Position numbers and translations under genes: made by a program. 40,142 nt of DNA from IMG/VR virus record IMGVR_UViG_3300042880_000416, positions 1 through 40,142 of that record; one strand, 5' to 3'. The first letter of the stretch is position 1. Each line of letters begins with the position of its first letter. Shown here piece after piece: positions 22,144 through 30,778 of this stretch. Under the pieces are notes generated by a model. It had not been told where the DNA came from and made no database searches. It saw only the letters and a list, made by a program, of their open reading frames with translations. Origin of the DNA: a virus.

Positions 22144-23347
22144 TTTTAACTTTAGATACTATTGTCGGGGGCTCTTGCTCGACTCTCATAAAAATATAGC
22201 CAATATTTCAAATCACTTTATTCCGGGAATTCAGTCTGTTTCTATAGACGAGGGTGTTCCGGGATTGTTTGTGAGTGATATTGGCAGGGTGCAAGAAGCA
22301 AAAAGAATAAATACGCCCCCTTCGCACTCTATTTCCATAGAAAGAGTTTTATCTAGTGTTGACAAACTGTGGCTAGAAAAGAGTTCGGAAAATTTATGGA
22401 ATTCCGCTAATTTCACTGGAGCAAACCAGTACAGAAATTCTTTTTTACTAAAGCCAGAAAATTTTGGGATGGTTATACCAGGGTTCAGCACCGGAACAAA
22501 AGCGGCGATACAGCAAAAAATTCTTCCAGAGTATACCTTAAAAGCTATTTATGCACCCGAAAACAACTCGGTGATCGGGTCGAGTGGCCTGTCTGGAACA
22601 GCTTTGGACATAATTGAAATGCCCTACTGCCTGCTTTCTAGATTATCATACTCTTTCACAAACGAAGGGGCTTTCAAGGAAAATATTGAACTCTCTTCAA
22701 AAGTATTAAAAAAGAGTGATTCTAACTCTTACTCTTTTGATACTCGCGGTGGCGATAGCAGCACCTCAACATCAACATTTGCAAGGACACTCACAAGAGA
22801 AAATTTTGATATATCTTTATCTGTTCTTCCATCTACTATAGAAAATTTGGTTAGCTCAAATAAATATGTAAATGGAGTTCGCGCCACCGCTATAACAAAC
22901 ATAGAAACAAGCGTTTCTTTTGAGTATCAGCAAATGCAAGACACAGGACAACTAAGGGGTGCATCTGACAGCAACTTTGATGAATTAAATTTATTCACAA
23001 CTCTGAGAGTTCCCGTGGAAGTGTCTTGTAGGTTTACTTTAGTTGCGGCTAGATCGCAACAGTCAAATATAAAAAATATAGATACAAATTTTAGTAACGA
23101 GAGAATATGTTTGGTTATGAAGGTTAAAAATCAAGAAACATCTGATTTTAGATTTTTTGTTTTTAATCTCGGAAATAGAAATAGGCTTGTGTCGATTTCA
23201 GAATCGGGAGGTGATACGTCTGGTTCGTTAGTAGAATATACTTTTGAATATATAAATATTAATGATTTTGTGACTTACACTCAGCTTCAGGCTGACTCTA
23301 CAACATTGAATCCATCATTATTTCAACAAACTACCGAAAATTATTAG
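22136..23347 (+). CDS. Putative virion structural protein, 403 aa
   Basis: The protein is Ser/Thr/Asn-rich and predicted to be mostly beta. The N-terminal GIQSVSIDEGVPGLFVSDIGRVQEAKR resembles tail-tube or other self-assembling structural proteins, but this is a weak impression. The TTG start at 22136 is supported by GGAGGAG at 22120-22126 and an 8-nt overlap with nrdJ. A structural gene tucked between nrdJ and phoH is unusual. Confidence 0.55.
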   Translation: MSNFNFRYYCRGLLLDSHKNIANISNHFIPGIQSVSIDEGVPGLFVSDIGRVQEAKRINTPPSHSISIERVLSSVDKLWLEKSSENLWNSANFTGANQYRNSFLLKPENFGMVIPGFSTGTKAAIQQKILPEYTLKAIYAPENNSVIGSSGLSGTALDIIEMPYCLLSRLSYSFTNEGAFKENIELSSKVLKKSDSNSYSFDTRGGDSSTSTSTFARTLTRENFDISLSVLPSTIENLVSSNKYVNGVRATAITNIETSVSFEYQQMQDTGQLRGASDSNFDELNLFTTLRVPVEVSCRFTLVAARSQQSNIKNIDTNFSNERICLVMKVKNQETSDFRFFVFNLGNRNRLVSISESGGDTSGSLVEYTFEYININDFVTYTQLQADSTTLNPSLFQQTTENY

Positions 23348-23355
23348 GTAAAAAT

Positions 23356-24087
23356 ATGAGAAGAAGAATCAGTTCAAAACGCTGGCAAGATAAATTTTCA
23401 AAGAAGGCAAGAGACTCTAAACCAAGCTTTGCCGCAGAACAACCGGCAAAAAAACAGTTTGAAAAAAAGATTCTCATTCCTAAAACAAAAGCACAAAGCC
23501 TGTATATACAATCAATAAAAAGAAATGATATTACGTTTTGCAAAGGGCCAGCAGGCTCTGGAAAAACTGCGATAGCTGTTGCTATAGCGTGCGAATACCT
23601 GCTTTCTGGAAGAGTAGAAAAGCTTGTTATCACAAGGCCGGTTATTGAATCTGGAAAAGGTTTAGGGTTTTTGCCTGGAACTATGCACGATAAAGTAAAT
23701 CCATATATGGTTCCTATTTTAGAAGAAATGCAACAATATCTTGGGCGAGAACTGGTATCGCAATACAAAGAGTCAAATACCATAGAAATATGTCCATTAG
23801 AATATATGCGTGGGCGAAATTTCCACAATACGTTTATGATATTAGATGAAGGCCAAAACTGTACCTTCGAACAAATCAAAATGTTCGTCACTAGAATTGG
23901 AATAAACTCTATAGCTGTTATCAACGGAGATACCAATCAAAGCGATCTTCCAGAGTACACCAAGGGCGGCCTAGATAACTTTATAAAAAAATTAGATGAC
24001 TTGGATGGAATTGGTGTGTGCCAACTTTCTAAAGCAGACATACAAAGAAATAGTTTAATTGCAAGAATTTTAGAGAGGATAGAATAA
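23356..24087 (+). CDS. phoH: PhoH-family ATPase
   Basis: A 243-residue P-loop protein. Walker A is GPAGSGKT (64-71), followed by LVITRPVIESGKGLGFLPG, Walker B FMILDEGQN (about 157-165) and INGDTNQSDLP, the full PhoH signature. The first 45 residues are a basic extension. PhoH proteins are common in large phages. They bind RNA or act as helicase/ATPase partners of RNases, but their phage role is not settled. Confidence 0.93.
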   Translation: MRRRISSKRWQDKFSKKARDSKPSFAAEQPAKKQFEKKILIPKTKAQSLYIQSIKRNDITFCKGPAGSGKTAIAVAIACEYLLSGRVEKLVITRPVIESGKGLGFLPGTMHDKVNPYMVPILEEMQQYLGRELVSQYKESNTIEICPLEYMRGRNFHNTFMILDEGQNCTFEQIKMFVTRIGINSIAVINGDTNQSDLPEYTKGGLDNFIKKLDDLDGIGVCQLSKADIQRNSLIARILERIE

Positions 24088-24090
24088 CGA

Positions 24091-24444
24091 ATGCCTGAAT
24101 ATAATTTCAGTTGCGGAAACTGTAAAAATGATTTCTCTTGTTTTTGGTCTATAAAAAGTTATGACGATAGTTTAGCAAAATTAACCTGCGAAAAATGCGG
24201 GTCTAAAAAAGTTTTTAGAGACTATCAAGAAGATAATATGGTAGTTAGCTATCACGAAGTAAAAACTATAGGCCAACTAGCAGAAAAAAATACAAAGAAA
24301 ATGGGCAGATACGAGCTTGAAGAAAAAATGCGCCAAGACAACATGGACTTGCATAAAAAGAACAAAGAAGTTTCTGCCAAAAGAAGAAAAATCAACAAGA
24401 TGACACCCGAACAAAAGCATAAATACATAATGGAGGGCGAATAA
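24091..24444 (+). CDS. FmdB-like zinc-ribbon protein
   Basis: A 117-residue protein. An N-terminal ribbon MPEYNFSCGNC and CEKCGS (about residues 8-11 and 33-36) is followed by a long charged helix. It resembles FmdB-type zinc ribbons with an added coiled coil. It lies between phoH and small genes, translated from a GAGAGGAT leader. No role is known. Confidence 0.65.
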   Translation: MPEYNFSCGNCKNDFSCFWSIKSYDDSLAKLTCEKCGSKKVFRDYQEDNMVVSYHEVKTIGQLAEKNTKKMGRYELEEKMRQDNMDLHKKNKEVSAKRRKINKMTPEQKHKYIMEGE

Positions 24445-24675
24445 ATGGAGCCTGAAACTCTTTCGTATCAGCATCCTCATCAAGCAGAAATAACTTTTAC
24501 AATAAAGGTTTCTAAAGTATTTTCTGATGGAAGTATCGACCCTTTAGAGGTTTCTGAAAAAACTTTAAACAAGTATGGAATAGCCAAAAAAGGTGTGTTT
24601 TTTGTGACTGGGTTTGACAAAGTTGACTGTATAGTAAAAACAAAAGAGGTCTTAGAAAAAATAAGATATGAGTGA
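24445..24675 (+). CDS. Hypothetical 76-aa protein
   Basis: A small beta-rich protein with alternating charged strands and no known motif. The ATG directly follows the upstream stop, with GGAGGG as ribosome site. Confidence 0.55.
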   Translation: MEPETLSYQHPHQAEITFTIKVSKVFSDGSIDPLEVSEKTLNKYGIAKKGVFFVTGFDKVDCIVKTKEVLEKIRYE

Positions 24676-24958
24676 TAAAAGCGAAACGTATTATGGAATG
24701 GGTGGCAACGCCGTAGAAAACGAAACCAAAGCTTTGGCCAAGGTTGTGCTGATAAAAGAACGAGAATATTACTTTGTTTGGTTTTGGCGCGGCGATTTAT
24801 ACGATCCATACGGCCCAGACATTCTAAGAAAAAGTCAGCAATTCATGTCTAAATTTACAAAAGTAAACAAAGCAACTTTTGAAGATTACTACAGATATCT
24901 CAAAACAAAAAACAGGCTTTATTTAAACAGAGCCAAAAGAAATTCTTTAAGGAGTTAA
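24668..24958 (+). CDS. Hypothetical 96-aa protein
   Basis: A soluble protein rich in Trp/Tyr (YYFVWFWRGDLYDPYGP) with a basic helical C terminus. It overlaps the previous gene by 8 nt. The family is unknown. Confidence 0.55.
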   Translation: MSDKSETYYGMGGNAVENETKALAKVVLIKEREYYFVWFWRGDLYDPYGPDILRKSQQFMSKFTKVNKATFEDYYRYLKTKNRLYLNRAKRNSLRS

Positions 24959-24959
24959 G

Positions 24960-25298
24960 ATGACAACAAAAAGAGGCCCCCTTTCGCAAGATGAAAAAGA
25001 TTTTATAGCGTCAAAATCTACCAAAGGCGCAGAATACATCGCTAAAAAATTAAATAGAAATCAAGATTCTATTCAAAAGTTTTTAGATGCTCAAGCCGAA
25101 GAAGCGCAAGCTAAAGAGCCTGTTCCAGAAACAATGGCTTCCGAGGCATTCGCAAGAAATAAAAAATACGGCGCTGTTGTTATGACAGAAACTGCTTCGA
25201 TGATATCCGACGAAAGTAGAAAGGCCAGGGTTCAAAAAGGCAAGTCGCCAGCTAGTTCACGATACAAAAGCTCTATTCATATAATAAAACCAAAATGA
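24960..25298 (+). CDS. Helix-turn-helix-like basic protein
   Basis: A 112-residue protein. LSQDEKDFI...AEYIAKKLNRNQDSIQKFL (residues 8-42) resembles a short DNA-binding helix-turn-helix. The rest is basic and probably flexible. AAGGAG precedes the ATG. It may regulate transcription or serve in the recombination cluster downstream; both ideas are inference. Confidence 0.55.
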   Translation: MTTKRGPLSQDEKDFIASKSTKGAEYIAKKLNRNQDSIQKFLDAQAEEAQAKEPVPETMASEAFARNKKYGAVVMTETASMISDESRKARVQKGKSPASSRYKSSIHIIKPK

Positions 25299-25810
25299 TT
25301 TGTGACAAAATAGACTCTCTAGTAAAAGAAAAAATTAAAAACCTTGAAATATTATGGTGTGCCACTCTAAACGATGGAACCACTGTTTATTCTGATTATG
25401 ACAGGCCCGCCATGAAACACCCTTGGGAAAGACTAAAAGAACACTGTGCCAACAACAATCTTTATGTATGCAAGATTGAGGTTATAATGTTCGGTGCTGA
25501 AAGACAGGTTGTATTTCAGGACGATAACGGCCTAGACGGGTTTTTCATAGTTAGAGGCGTTAGCAGAGAATTGAATGTCGGAACCGATGAGCTAGGGCCA
25601 TCTTTCAAGCAACTAGCCGTTGGACTTCTTAGAGATTCCGAAGATATTATTGATGTTAGAAAGTATTGCTGGCCACAAAATGAATTTGAACAATTCGAGC
25701 AGACCAGAGTATTGACCGAAGACAACGCTAAATTAATGCTATTTAAAAATGACTCAACAAAGAAAAGTAGGCAAAGCGTACAAATCGCCCTCAACGGGGC
25801 AGGCGTGTGA
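25295..25810 (+). CDS. Hypothetical 171-aa protein
   Basis: A soluble mixed alpha/beta protein with WCATLNDGTTVYSDYD at the start and no recognised domain. The ATGA overlap with the upstream stop suggests coupling. The last 62 nt overlap the next gene in another frame, a long overlap for this genome. Confidence 0.55.
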   Translation: MICDKIDSLVKEKIKNLEILWCATLNDGTTVYSDYDRPAMKHPWERLKEHCANNNLYVCKIEVIMFGAERQVVFQDDNGLDGFFIVRGVSRELNVGTDELGPSFKQLAVGLLRDSEDIIDVRKYCWPQNEFEQFEQTRVLTEDNAKLMLFKNDSTKKSRQSVQIALNGAGV

Positions 25811-26243
25811 TGCGGCTCAATATATAGCCGAGCTTATGCTAACCAGAAGAAGCGAAACAAATAATTCTGGTAGACTTGGATACAAGTTTTGGAACAACGC
25901 CCACAAAGATTCTTATCAAGGGCAAGTGGTGGCAGTCAGAAGATTGATAAAAACATTTGGCGAAAAACTAGTTGTGTCTTTCGTCAATTCTGACGGTGGT
26001 AAAAAAATCTATTCTGTTGGGTTTTTCAAACCCTTAGATTTTGTTGTTGCTGCAATAGAGCGATACAAACCAATCTTTGATAAAGCTCAAGAAAAACTAG
26101 CGGCAAACATTGAGCATTCTCAGCCAACCACAGACACTATAGTTAGCACAAGCTCTCAAAAGCCGTTTGCCAAGAAGAATAGTCTATTTTCTAAAATAAA
26201 AACATTGGAGCAAAAGAATGACGAAGAAAACAAAGATAAGTAA
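25749..26243 (+). CDS. Hypothetical basic 164-aa protein
   Basis: A protein of mixed structure (QACDAAQYIAELMLTRR, FWNNAHKDSYQGQVVAVRRLIKTFG) with a Ser/Lys-rich tail. It is upstream of and overlaps uvsX, so a part in recombination is possible. The family is unknown. Start support is weak because no clear ribosome site is seen. Confidence 0.5.
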   Translation: MTQQRKVGKAYKSPSTGQACDAAQYIAELMLTRRSETNNSGRLGYKFWNNAHKDSYQGQVVAVRRLIKTFGEKLVVSFVNSDGGKKIYSVGFFKPLDFVVAAIERYKPIFDKAQEKLAANIEHSQPTTDTIVSTSSQKPFAKKNSLFSKIKTLEQKNDEENKDK

Positions 26244-27333
26244 AACAGAAGTTTGCGGTGAGTCAAAACTACTTGACGATATTGCAAAAAAGTATGGCAA
26301 TGTAATCAAAAAAGGTGATATCCTACTGGATCAAAGAAAAGATTACAAAATCCTAAAAGTAAGTCCTATTATAGACGTTTCTCTTGGCGGCGGAATAAAA
26401 GAGGGGTCTTGGGTTATGCTTTCTGGTGCGGCAAAGTCAGGCAAAACAACGCTAGCGATGCAGATAGCTAAAAACGGCCAAGACGAAGGCCGCCCAATTA
26501 TTTATATCAACTCCGAAGGTCGATTAAAAGAAATGAACTTCGAGGTAGAAGGGCTAGATCCAACAAAAATGCAAATTGTAACTAGCGATGGCCCACCTCT
26601 TAGCGCTGAGGTATTTTTAGATGTTACTCAAAAACTACTTTCGGCCAAAGAAAACGAAGGGGCTATTTGCATAATCGACTCTATATCTTCGTTGATTCCA
26701 GCTAGAGATTTAGAATCTGAAATCAGCGGTGAACGCCGCCCAGGTCTTCCAAAAATTCTTGGAGATTTTGTGAAGAGGCTCGGTCAGATAGTGCCAAATC
26801 AAAAAAGTATAGTTATCATGATAACTCACTTGATTACAAATACAAGCGGTTATGGCAAAGCTTTTATGGCTGATGGTGGTGTAAAGATTGGTTATCAGGC
26901 TGATACTCGTATGGAAGTCAAATCAATCACTCCATGGATTCAAGACGATCAGCAAGTAGGACAAGCTGTAAACTGGAAGGTGTTGTGTTCTTCTATAGGC
27001 CCTCCTGGCGCAGAATGCCAAAGCTGGATTCGCTATGGAAACGGCATTGATAAAATCCAGGAAGTTGTTATGATGGGTCAAGAAGCCGGACTGATAACTC
27101 AGGCTGGAGCTTGGTTTACTTGCAATTTTTTACTTTTAAGGCCAGATATTATAGTAAAGCTAAACGATTCAGTGTCTCTTAATGAGGATGGTCTGTACAA
27201 ATCCGAAGAAGACACCGCATTGGCTTTAAAGACTTGTAAATTCCAGGGCGGCGAAGCTCTGTATAACTTTGTCAAGTCTAACCAAGATGTTTATGAAGCT
27301 TTGATACAAGAAATAGAAACGATGCTATGCTAA
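26218..27333 (+). CDS. uvsX: UvsX/RecA-type recombinase
   Basis: A 371-residue RecA-fold ATPase. Walker A is GAAKSGKTT (70-78), INSEGRL holds the catalytic Glu region, AICIIDSISSLIPARDLE is Walker B, and VIMITHLITNTSGYGK covers the loop that binds DNA. The L2 region and overall length match phage UvsX rather than bacterial RecA. It forms filaments on ssDNA and exchanges strands in repair and recombination-dependent replication, with SSB and a UvsY-like mediator. GGAG precedes the ATG. Confidence 0.92.
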   Translation: MTKKTKISKTEVCGESKLLDDIAKKYGNVIKKGDILLDQRKDYKILKVSPIIDVSLGGGIKEGSWVMLSGAAKSGKTTLAMQIAKNGQDEGRPIIYINSEGRLKEMNFEVEGLDPTKMQIVTSDGPPLSAEVFLDVTQKLLSAKENEGAICIIDSISSLIPARDLESEISGERRPGLPKILGDFVKRLGQIVPNQKSIVIMITHLITNTSGYGKAFMADGGVKIGYQADTRMEVKSITPWIQDDQQVGQAVNWKVLCSSIGPPGAECQSWIRYGNGIDKIQEVVMMGQEAGLITQAGAWFTCNFLLLRPDIIVKLNDSVSLNEDGLYKSEEDTALALKTCKFQGGEALYNFVKSNQDVYEALIQEIETMLC

Positions 27334-27752
27334 TAACTGGATTTAACGGAAAGCAGCACAATTGGAAGCCCAGGGGGGCAGATTTTTCTGATTCAAGTAG
27401 GTCTAATCTGCACCTGAAAATCAGAGATTTGCTCCGAGAGATATATCCGTTTGATGTGATAATGGAAGAAGTCACGCTACCTGGAAGCAATAGGTTTGCC
27501 AACAAAAAAGAGTTGACTGCTGACTTTTTTCTTCCTAATAGATCAATGATAATTGAGGCTCATGGCGAGCAACACTATCTTTACAATTCGTTCTTTTTTA
27601 AGAATAAATTTGAGTTTGCAAAAGCACAAAGAAGGGATTTAGATAAAAAAGCTTGGTGCGAGTCTAATAACATACAAATAATAGAGTTGAAATACTCTGA
27701 TCCTATAGACTTTTGGAGGCAGCAAATTGTATCAAGACGACAAGAGGGATGA
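27327..27752 (+). CDS. PD-(D/E)XK-like endonuclease
   Basis: A 141-residue protein. ADFFLPNRSMIIEAHGEQHYL (residues about 70-90) supplies the D...E-x-H active core, then RDLDKKAWCESNNIQIIELKY the supporting helix and last strand. This resembles Vsr/DUF559-like and other small phage restriction-fold nucleases. It overlaps uvsX by 7 nt. A role in recombination-intermediate processing or as a homing-type nuclease is plausible. Confidence 0.7.
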   Translation: MLITGFNGKQHNWKPRGADFSDSSRSNLHLKIRDLLREIYPFDVIMEEVTLPGSNRFANKKELTADFFLPNRSMIIEAHGEQHYLYNSFFFKNKFEFAKAQRRDLDKKAWCESNNIQIIELKYSDPIDFWRQQIVSRRQEG

Positions 27753-28218
27753 TGTTATTGAGGGATTTTTTGCAAAAATAGATGGCTGGATAAATGATAA
27801 TAAGCTCAATATAAAAAGAGTTGATACGGACGAGTGCGAAGCCGCTATGAATCTTTCGTTTGACCAGTTGGAAGAAATGAGTCCTGCTGATCTTTTGAAA
27901 AATGGTTATATTCTTTACGGGTACGCTGATTATATTTCGTCTGCTCACAATTCAGAAAAAATGATTTATGAATATGCAGACAACAGTATAAACTATATCT
28001 TGGCCCAACAGTTCAATAACTATGGCGACCAGTATACAAAGTGGGATATCAAATACAACTCTGCCGTTAAAGAAAATCCAATGGCTAAAAAGTTGAACAC
28101 TCTAAAAAACAACGCAAAAGCTAGGCTTACTTTATTGGAATATCGAGCCGAGCATATAAAAAAGATGGGAGATATAATGATAGAATTATCGAGGAAAAAG
28201 AAAAATGAATACTATTGA
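27727..28218 (+). CDS. UvsY-like recombination mediator candidate
   Basis: A 163-residue helical, charged protein. The C-terminal half (KYNSAVKENPMAKKL, ARLTLLEYRAEHIKKMGDIM) resembles the helical pattern of phage UvsY proteins, and the position just behind uvsX and a nuclease fits. UvsY loads UvsX on SSB-coated ssDNA. The assignment is tentative. TTG 27727 is chosen because GGAGG lies 8 nt upstream. It overlaps the nuclease gene by 26 nt. Confidence 0.5.
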   Translation: MYQDDKRDDVIEGFFAKIDGWINDNKLNIKRVDTDECEAAMNLSFDQLEEMSPADLLKNGYILYGYADYISSAHNSEKMIYEYADNSINYILAQQFNNYGDQYTKWDIKYNSAVKENPMAKKLNTLKNNAKARLTLLEYRAEHIKKMGDIMIELSRKKKNEYY

Positions 28219-28780
28219 TATCGCTAAAGACCTACTAAAAAAAGGTATAGCATTAAAAGATAAAGATCTGATCAATATGGCAAATCAATTGATAGAAAAT
28301 CCATTAGAGAATGTTGTGGATGTTTCAATCACCTCAATCGAGTCAAGCCCTGAAATTGATATTTCTGAGTCGAGCGTATTGCCCGCCCAATCTGCCGCAC
28401 CAGCGAAACCGAAAAGGCAAACAAAAAAATCGGTAGCTGTAAAGCAAGAGGCGACCCCAGAACAGGAGAAGCCAAAAACTGCCAGGGCTTCGCAAATTGA
28501 TCAATTCAAAATGCAAAAAGAAAAAAATGTCCGAAAAAAAAGACAGCCGGTAACAGACTCTAAATGGTCTAATAAGTTTGTAGACAATAGAATCGAGGCA
28601 AAGGACGAACATAATATAACTCCGGTGATAGAGCTAGCTAAAAGAGACAGAGAAAAGTTCAAAAAGGTAGGCCAGCTTTGTGAGAACTGCAAGCAGTTGA
28701 TTATGATACATCCTGTTCACGCTAGAGAATTTTTTATATGTGATGAGTGCCTTGCAAACAGAAGCAGAGGTAGAACATAA
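28205..28780 (+). CDS. Zinc-finger protein with disordered linker
   Basis: A 191-residue protein. Residues 1-35 are helical, about 36-110 are Ala/Pro/Lys/Ser-rich and probably disordered, and the C terminus carries CENC and CDEC (about residues 160-183) as a zinc ribbon. The basic linker suggests DNA or RNA binding. It overlaps the UvsY-like gene by 14 nt, with GAGG as ribosome site. Confidence 0.6.
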   Translation: MNTIDIAKDLLKKGIALKDKDLINMANQLIENPLENVVDVSITSIESSPEIDISESSVLPAQSAAPAKPKRQTKKSVAVKQEATPEQEKPKTARASQIDQFKMQKEKNVRKKRQPVTDSKWSNKFVDNRIEAKDEHNITPVIELAKRDREKFKKVGQLCENCKQLIMIHPVHAREFFICDECLANRSRGRT

Positions 28781-28790
28781 GGAGATTATT

Positions 28791-29222
28791 TTGCAAACTA
28801 TAAAATTTAAAAAAACCAGCCCAAATGCTAAAACACCCACAAAAGCCAACGAGTCTGATGCTGGATACGATTTGTATTCTCTGAAGCCTGTGAATCTAAG
28901 GCCAGGAGAACGGCAACTTGTGCCCACTGGAATAGCTCTAGAAATGCCTAGAAAAAATATGGTTGGACTTATTTGGCCGCGATCAAGTCTTTCAGCAAAA
29001 TACGGAATAGATGTTTTGGCTGGTGTTATAGACTCTGGATACACCGGAGAAATAATGGTTTGTCTTTTAAACACATCCACGATGGAAGTTTCTTTTGCAG
29101 AAGAAACAAAAATCGCCCAAATTATTTTTCAAGAACACTTGACTTTTGATTTTCAAGAAGTAGAATCTTTAGGAACTACAGATCGAGGAGCAAAAGGTTT
29201 CGGGAGTTCAGATGCAACATAA
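28791..29222 (+). CDS. dut: dUTP diphosphatase (trimeric dUTPase)
   Basis: A 143-residue enzyme with all five motifs in order: DAGYDLYS, PRSSLSAKYGI, GVIDSGYTGEI, a short motif 4 and the C-terminal TDRGAKGFGSS that closes over the nucleotide. It hydrolyses dUTP to dUMP and pyrophosphate, keeping uracil out of DNA and feeding ThyA. TTG 28791 is chosen because AAGGAG lies 6 nt upstream, although an ATG-led extension into the previous gene is open. Confidence 0.93.
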   Translation: MQTIKFKKTSPNAKTPTKANESDAGYDLYSLKPVNLRPGERQLVPTGIALEMPRKNMVGLIWPRSSLSAKYGIDVLAGVIDSGYTGEIMVCLLNTSTMEVSFAEETKIAQIIFQEHLTFDFQEVESLGTTDRGAKGFGSSDAT

Positions 29223-29478
29223 AGATTTAAACAGTCTAATACCAATTGATGACTTGTATTGGGACGAAATCAGTAAACAATACACTGTTTTTTCAGACGA
29301 GCAATTAGAAAGACTATGTATAATGGGTGTAGAGCAAGGCTTAAACACAGAAGAACTGCATCTCGCTATAAATACTTTTACACAGTGGAAGGTAAATTCT
29401 AAAATATTAGAAAGAATTTTTGAAGGACAACTTTATTTTAAGGTAGAGAATAACGAAGTAGTGATAGGCTATGAATAA
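29212..29478 (+). CDS. Hypothetical 88-aa acidic protein
   Basis: A small helical acidic protein without a known domain. GGGAG precedes the ATG; it overlaps dut by 11 nt and the next gene by 8 nt. Confidence 0.55.
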   Translation: MQHKDLNSLIPIDDLYWDEISKQYTVFSDEQLERLCIMGVEQGLNTEELHLAINTFTQWKVNSKILERIFEGQLYFKVENNEVVIGYE

Positions 29479-29692
29479 CGACCCAGAAAAAATTGAAAAA
29501 CGCATTCGTCAAACTCAGCAAAGAATCAACGAACTAACAGAAAAAGCCAGCGGAGAAACCTCCCCAAGCGAATTGAATAAAATAAGTAAAGCCAAGTCGA
29601 AACTTTTCAAAGAAAAAGACAAGCTTTTGAAAAAACTCTACCCATCAGAAAACTTTGACGATACGGAGCAAGACCAAGATGTTTCCATCTAA
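29471..29692 (+). CDS. Small coiled-coil protein
   Basis: A 73-residue protein that is almost wholly a charged coiled coil (IEKRIRQTQQRINELTEKA, then a Lys-rich helix) with an acidic tail. The function is unknown. It overlaps the SNase gene by 14 nt. Confidence 0.55.
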   Translation: MNNDPEKIEKRIRQTQQRINELTEKASGETSPSELNKISKAKSKLFKEKDKLLKKLYPSENFDDTEQDQDVSI

Positions 29693-30209
29693 AAAAAACG
29701 ACGATCTTTTTGCTAATCCTGTGATAACATCACTCATATTTTTTATACTATTGGCTTTCACTGTATGGGTGATGATTTTTTCTATATTTGTTGCCAGGCC
29801 GGTGTCTGAGCCAAACTATTCTGATCAGACCGAAGTTGTCTTTGGATCAAAATCCGAAGATGCCCCTTTTCGTCTTACCTCACCCGCCCGAATTGTTTCT
29901 ATTCACGATGGAGACACTGTTACTGTAGAACTTAAACTACAAACCAGTATCAGACTATTGGACTGTTGGGCTCCAGAAATTACCGGACAAGAAAAACAAA
30001 ATGGGTTAAAGTCAAAACAATTTCTAGAAACTTGCTTAAAATCAGGCGATGAAGTTGTTGTGGATATTCCATTTCAGGAAAATTTTTCTAAATCATTGAC
30101 TTTATCTAGAGTTCTTGCTAGAATCTATAAAGATGTTGATAACGATGGAACGAAAGACGATCTATCGAAAGTTATGGTAAAAAATGGCTTTGCCAAGGAG
30201 AAAAAATAA
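29679..30209 (+). CDS. Membrane-anchored staphylococcal-type nuclease (SNase/TNase)
   Basis: A 176-residue protein. A signal anchor at about residues 15-38 is followed by a thermonuclease fold with RIVSIHDGDTVTVEL (D77 and D79 region), IRLLDCWAPEITG (R92, D95, E100) and RVLARIYKD with the second Arg. These match the calcium-dependent active site. It would degrade DNA or RNA outside the cytoplasmic membrane, for instance incoming phage DNA or host debris. CGGAG lies before ATG 29679. It is coupled to the metalloprotease by TAATG. Confidence 0.8.
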   Translation: MFPSKKNDDLFANPVITSLIFFILLAFTVWVMIFSIFVARPVSEPNYSDQTEVVFGSKSEDAPFRLTSPARIVSIHDGDTVTVELKLQTSIRLLDCWAPEITGQEKQNGLKSKQFLETCLKSGDEVVVDIPFQENFSKSLTLSRVLARIYKDVDNDGTKDDLSKVMVKNGFAKEKK

Positions 30210-30775
30210 TGAAAACTGTAAATTGGAATTTTGCGTATGAAAAGGGCGCTCAAAACGGCCCTGGAAATTGGTCGGCTGGTAGCTTGTCTCCAGCTTTTGG
30301 TAAAATAACCAGATATTGGAACGTAAATTTCCAGCAAGTAACAAAAAGGCCAGACTTGCAGGTGATCCTTACAAACTCTAGTCGCGGAGCTAATGTTCCG
30401 ATGTGGCAATCTGGAAAAAATATTTATGCTTCTTGCAGATACAAGTGGGTCAACCCAGATCAAATGGTTCTGGCTTTTGTGCATGAGTTTGGCCATTGGC
30501 TGGTGAACGGCGGCGGCCACATCAAGCAATCTGGGCACATTATGAGCGAGGTTTTGGGTGATCCACACATAAATTTTAGCGAGCTTGATATGCGATGGTT
30601 TGGCGGTTTGCCGTGGAAAAGTGCAAAAAGGCCGTGGGACGCTACAGAAAAAAACGTTTTTCGTATAGCAAAATCAGTGGAGCCTCTTGACAACGAGTTT
30701 CCAGATGTTAAAATGAGTTGCGACAAACCCGCTGGTGTTTTGAGAAACTTGTTCAGTGATTTCTTTGGGTGGTGA
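30209..30775 (+). CDS. Zincin-type metalloprotease
   Basis: A 188-residue protein with HEFGHWLVNGGGH (92-104), giving H92, E93, H96 and a third ligand H104, followed by HIMS (110-113) as a likely Met-turn. The third His is two residues further than in ordinary metzincins (HExxHxxGxxH), so it may be a divergent or separate family. No signal peptide is seen. It is coupled to the anchored nuclease by TAATG, so the two may act on the same target. Confidence 0.75.
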   Translation: MKTVNWNFAYEKGAQNGPGNWSAGSLSPAFGKITRYWNVNFQQVTKRPDLQVILTNSSRGANVPMWQSGKNIYASCRYKWVNPDQMVLAFVHEFGHWLVNGGGHIKQSGHIMSEVLGDPHINFSELDMRWFGGLPWKSAKRPWDATEKNVFRIAKSVEPLDNEFPDVKMSCDKPAGVLRNLFSDFFGW

Positions 30776-30778
30776 TTT

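Noticed and set aside
23331-23936. Long minus-strand ORF of 201 codons, and similar ones at 28634-29080 and 30125-30568.
   Set aside because: They lie opposite well-recognised genes (phoH, dut, SNase/protease), lack ribosome sites and show no domain. They are shadows.
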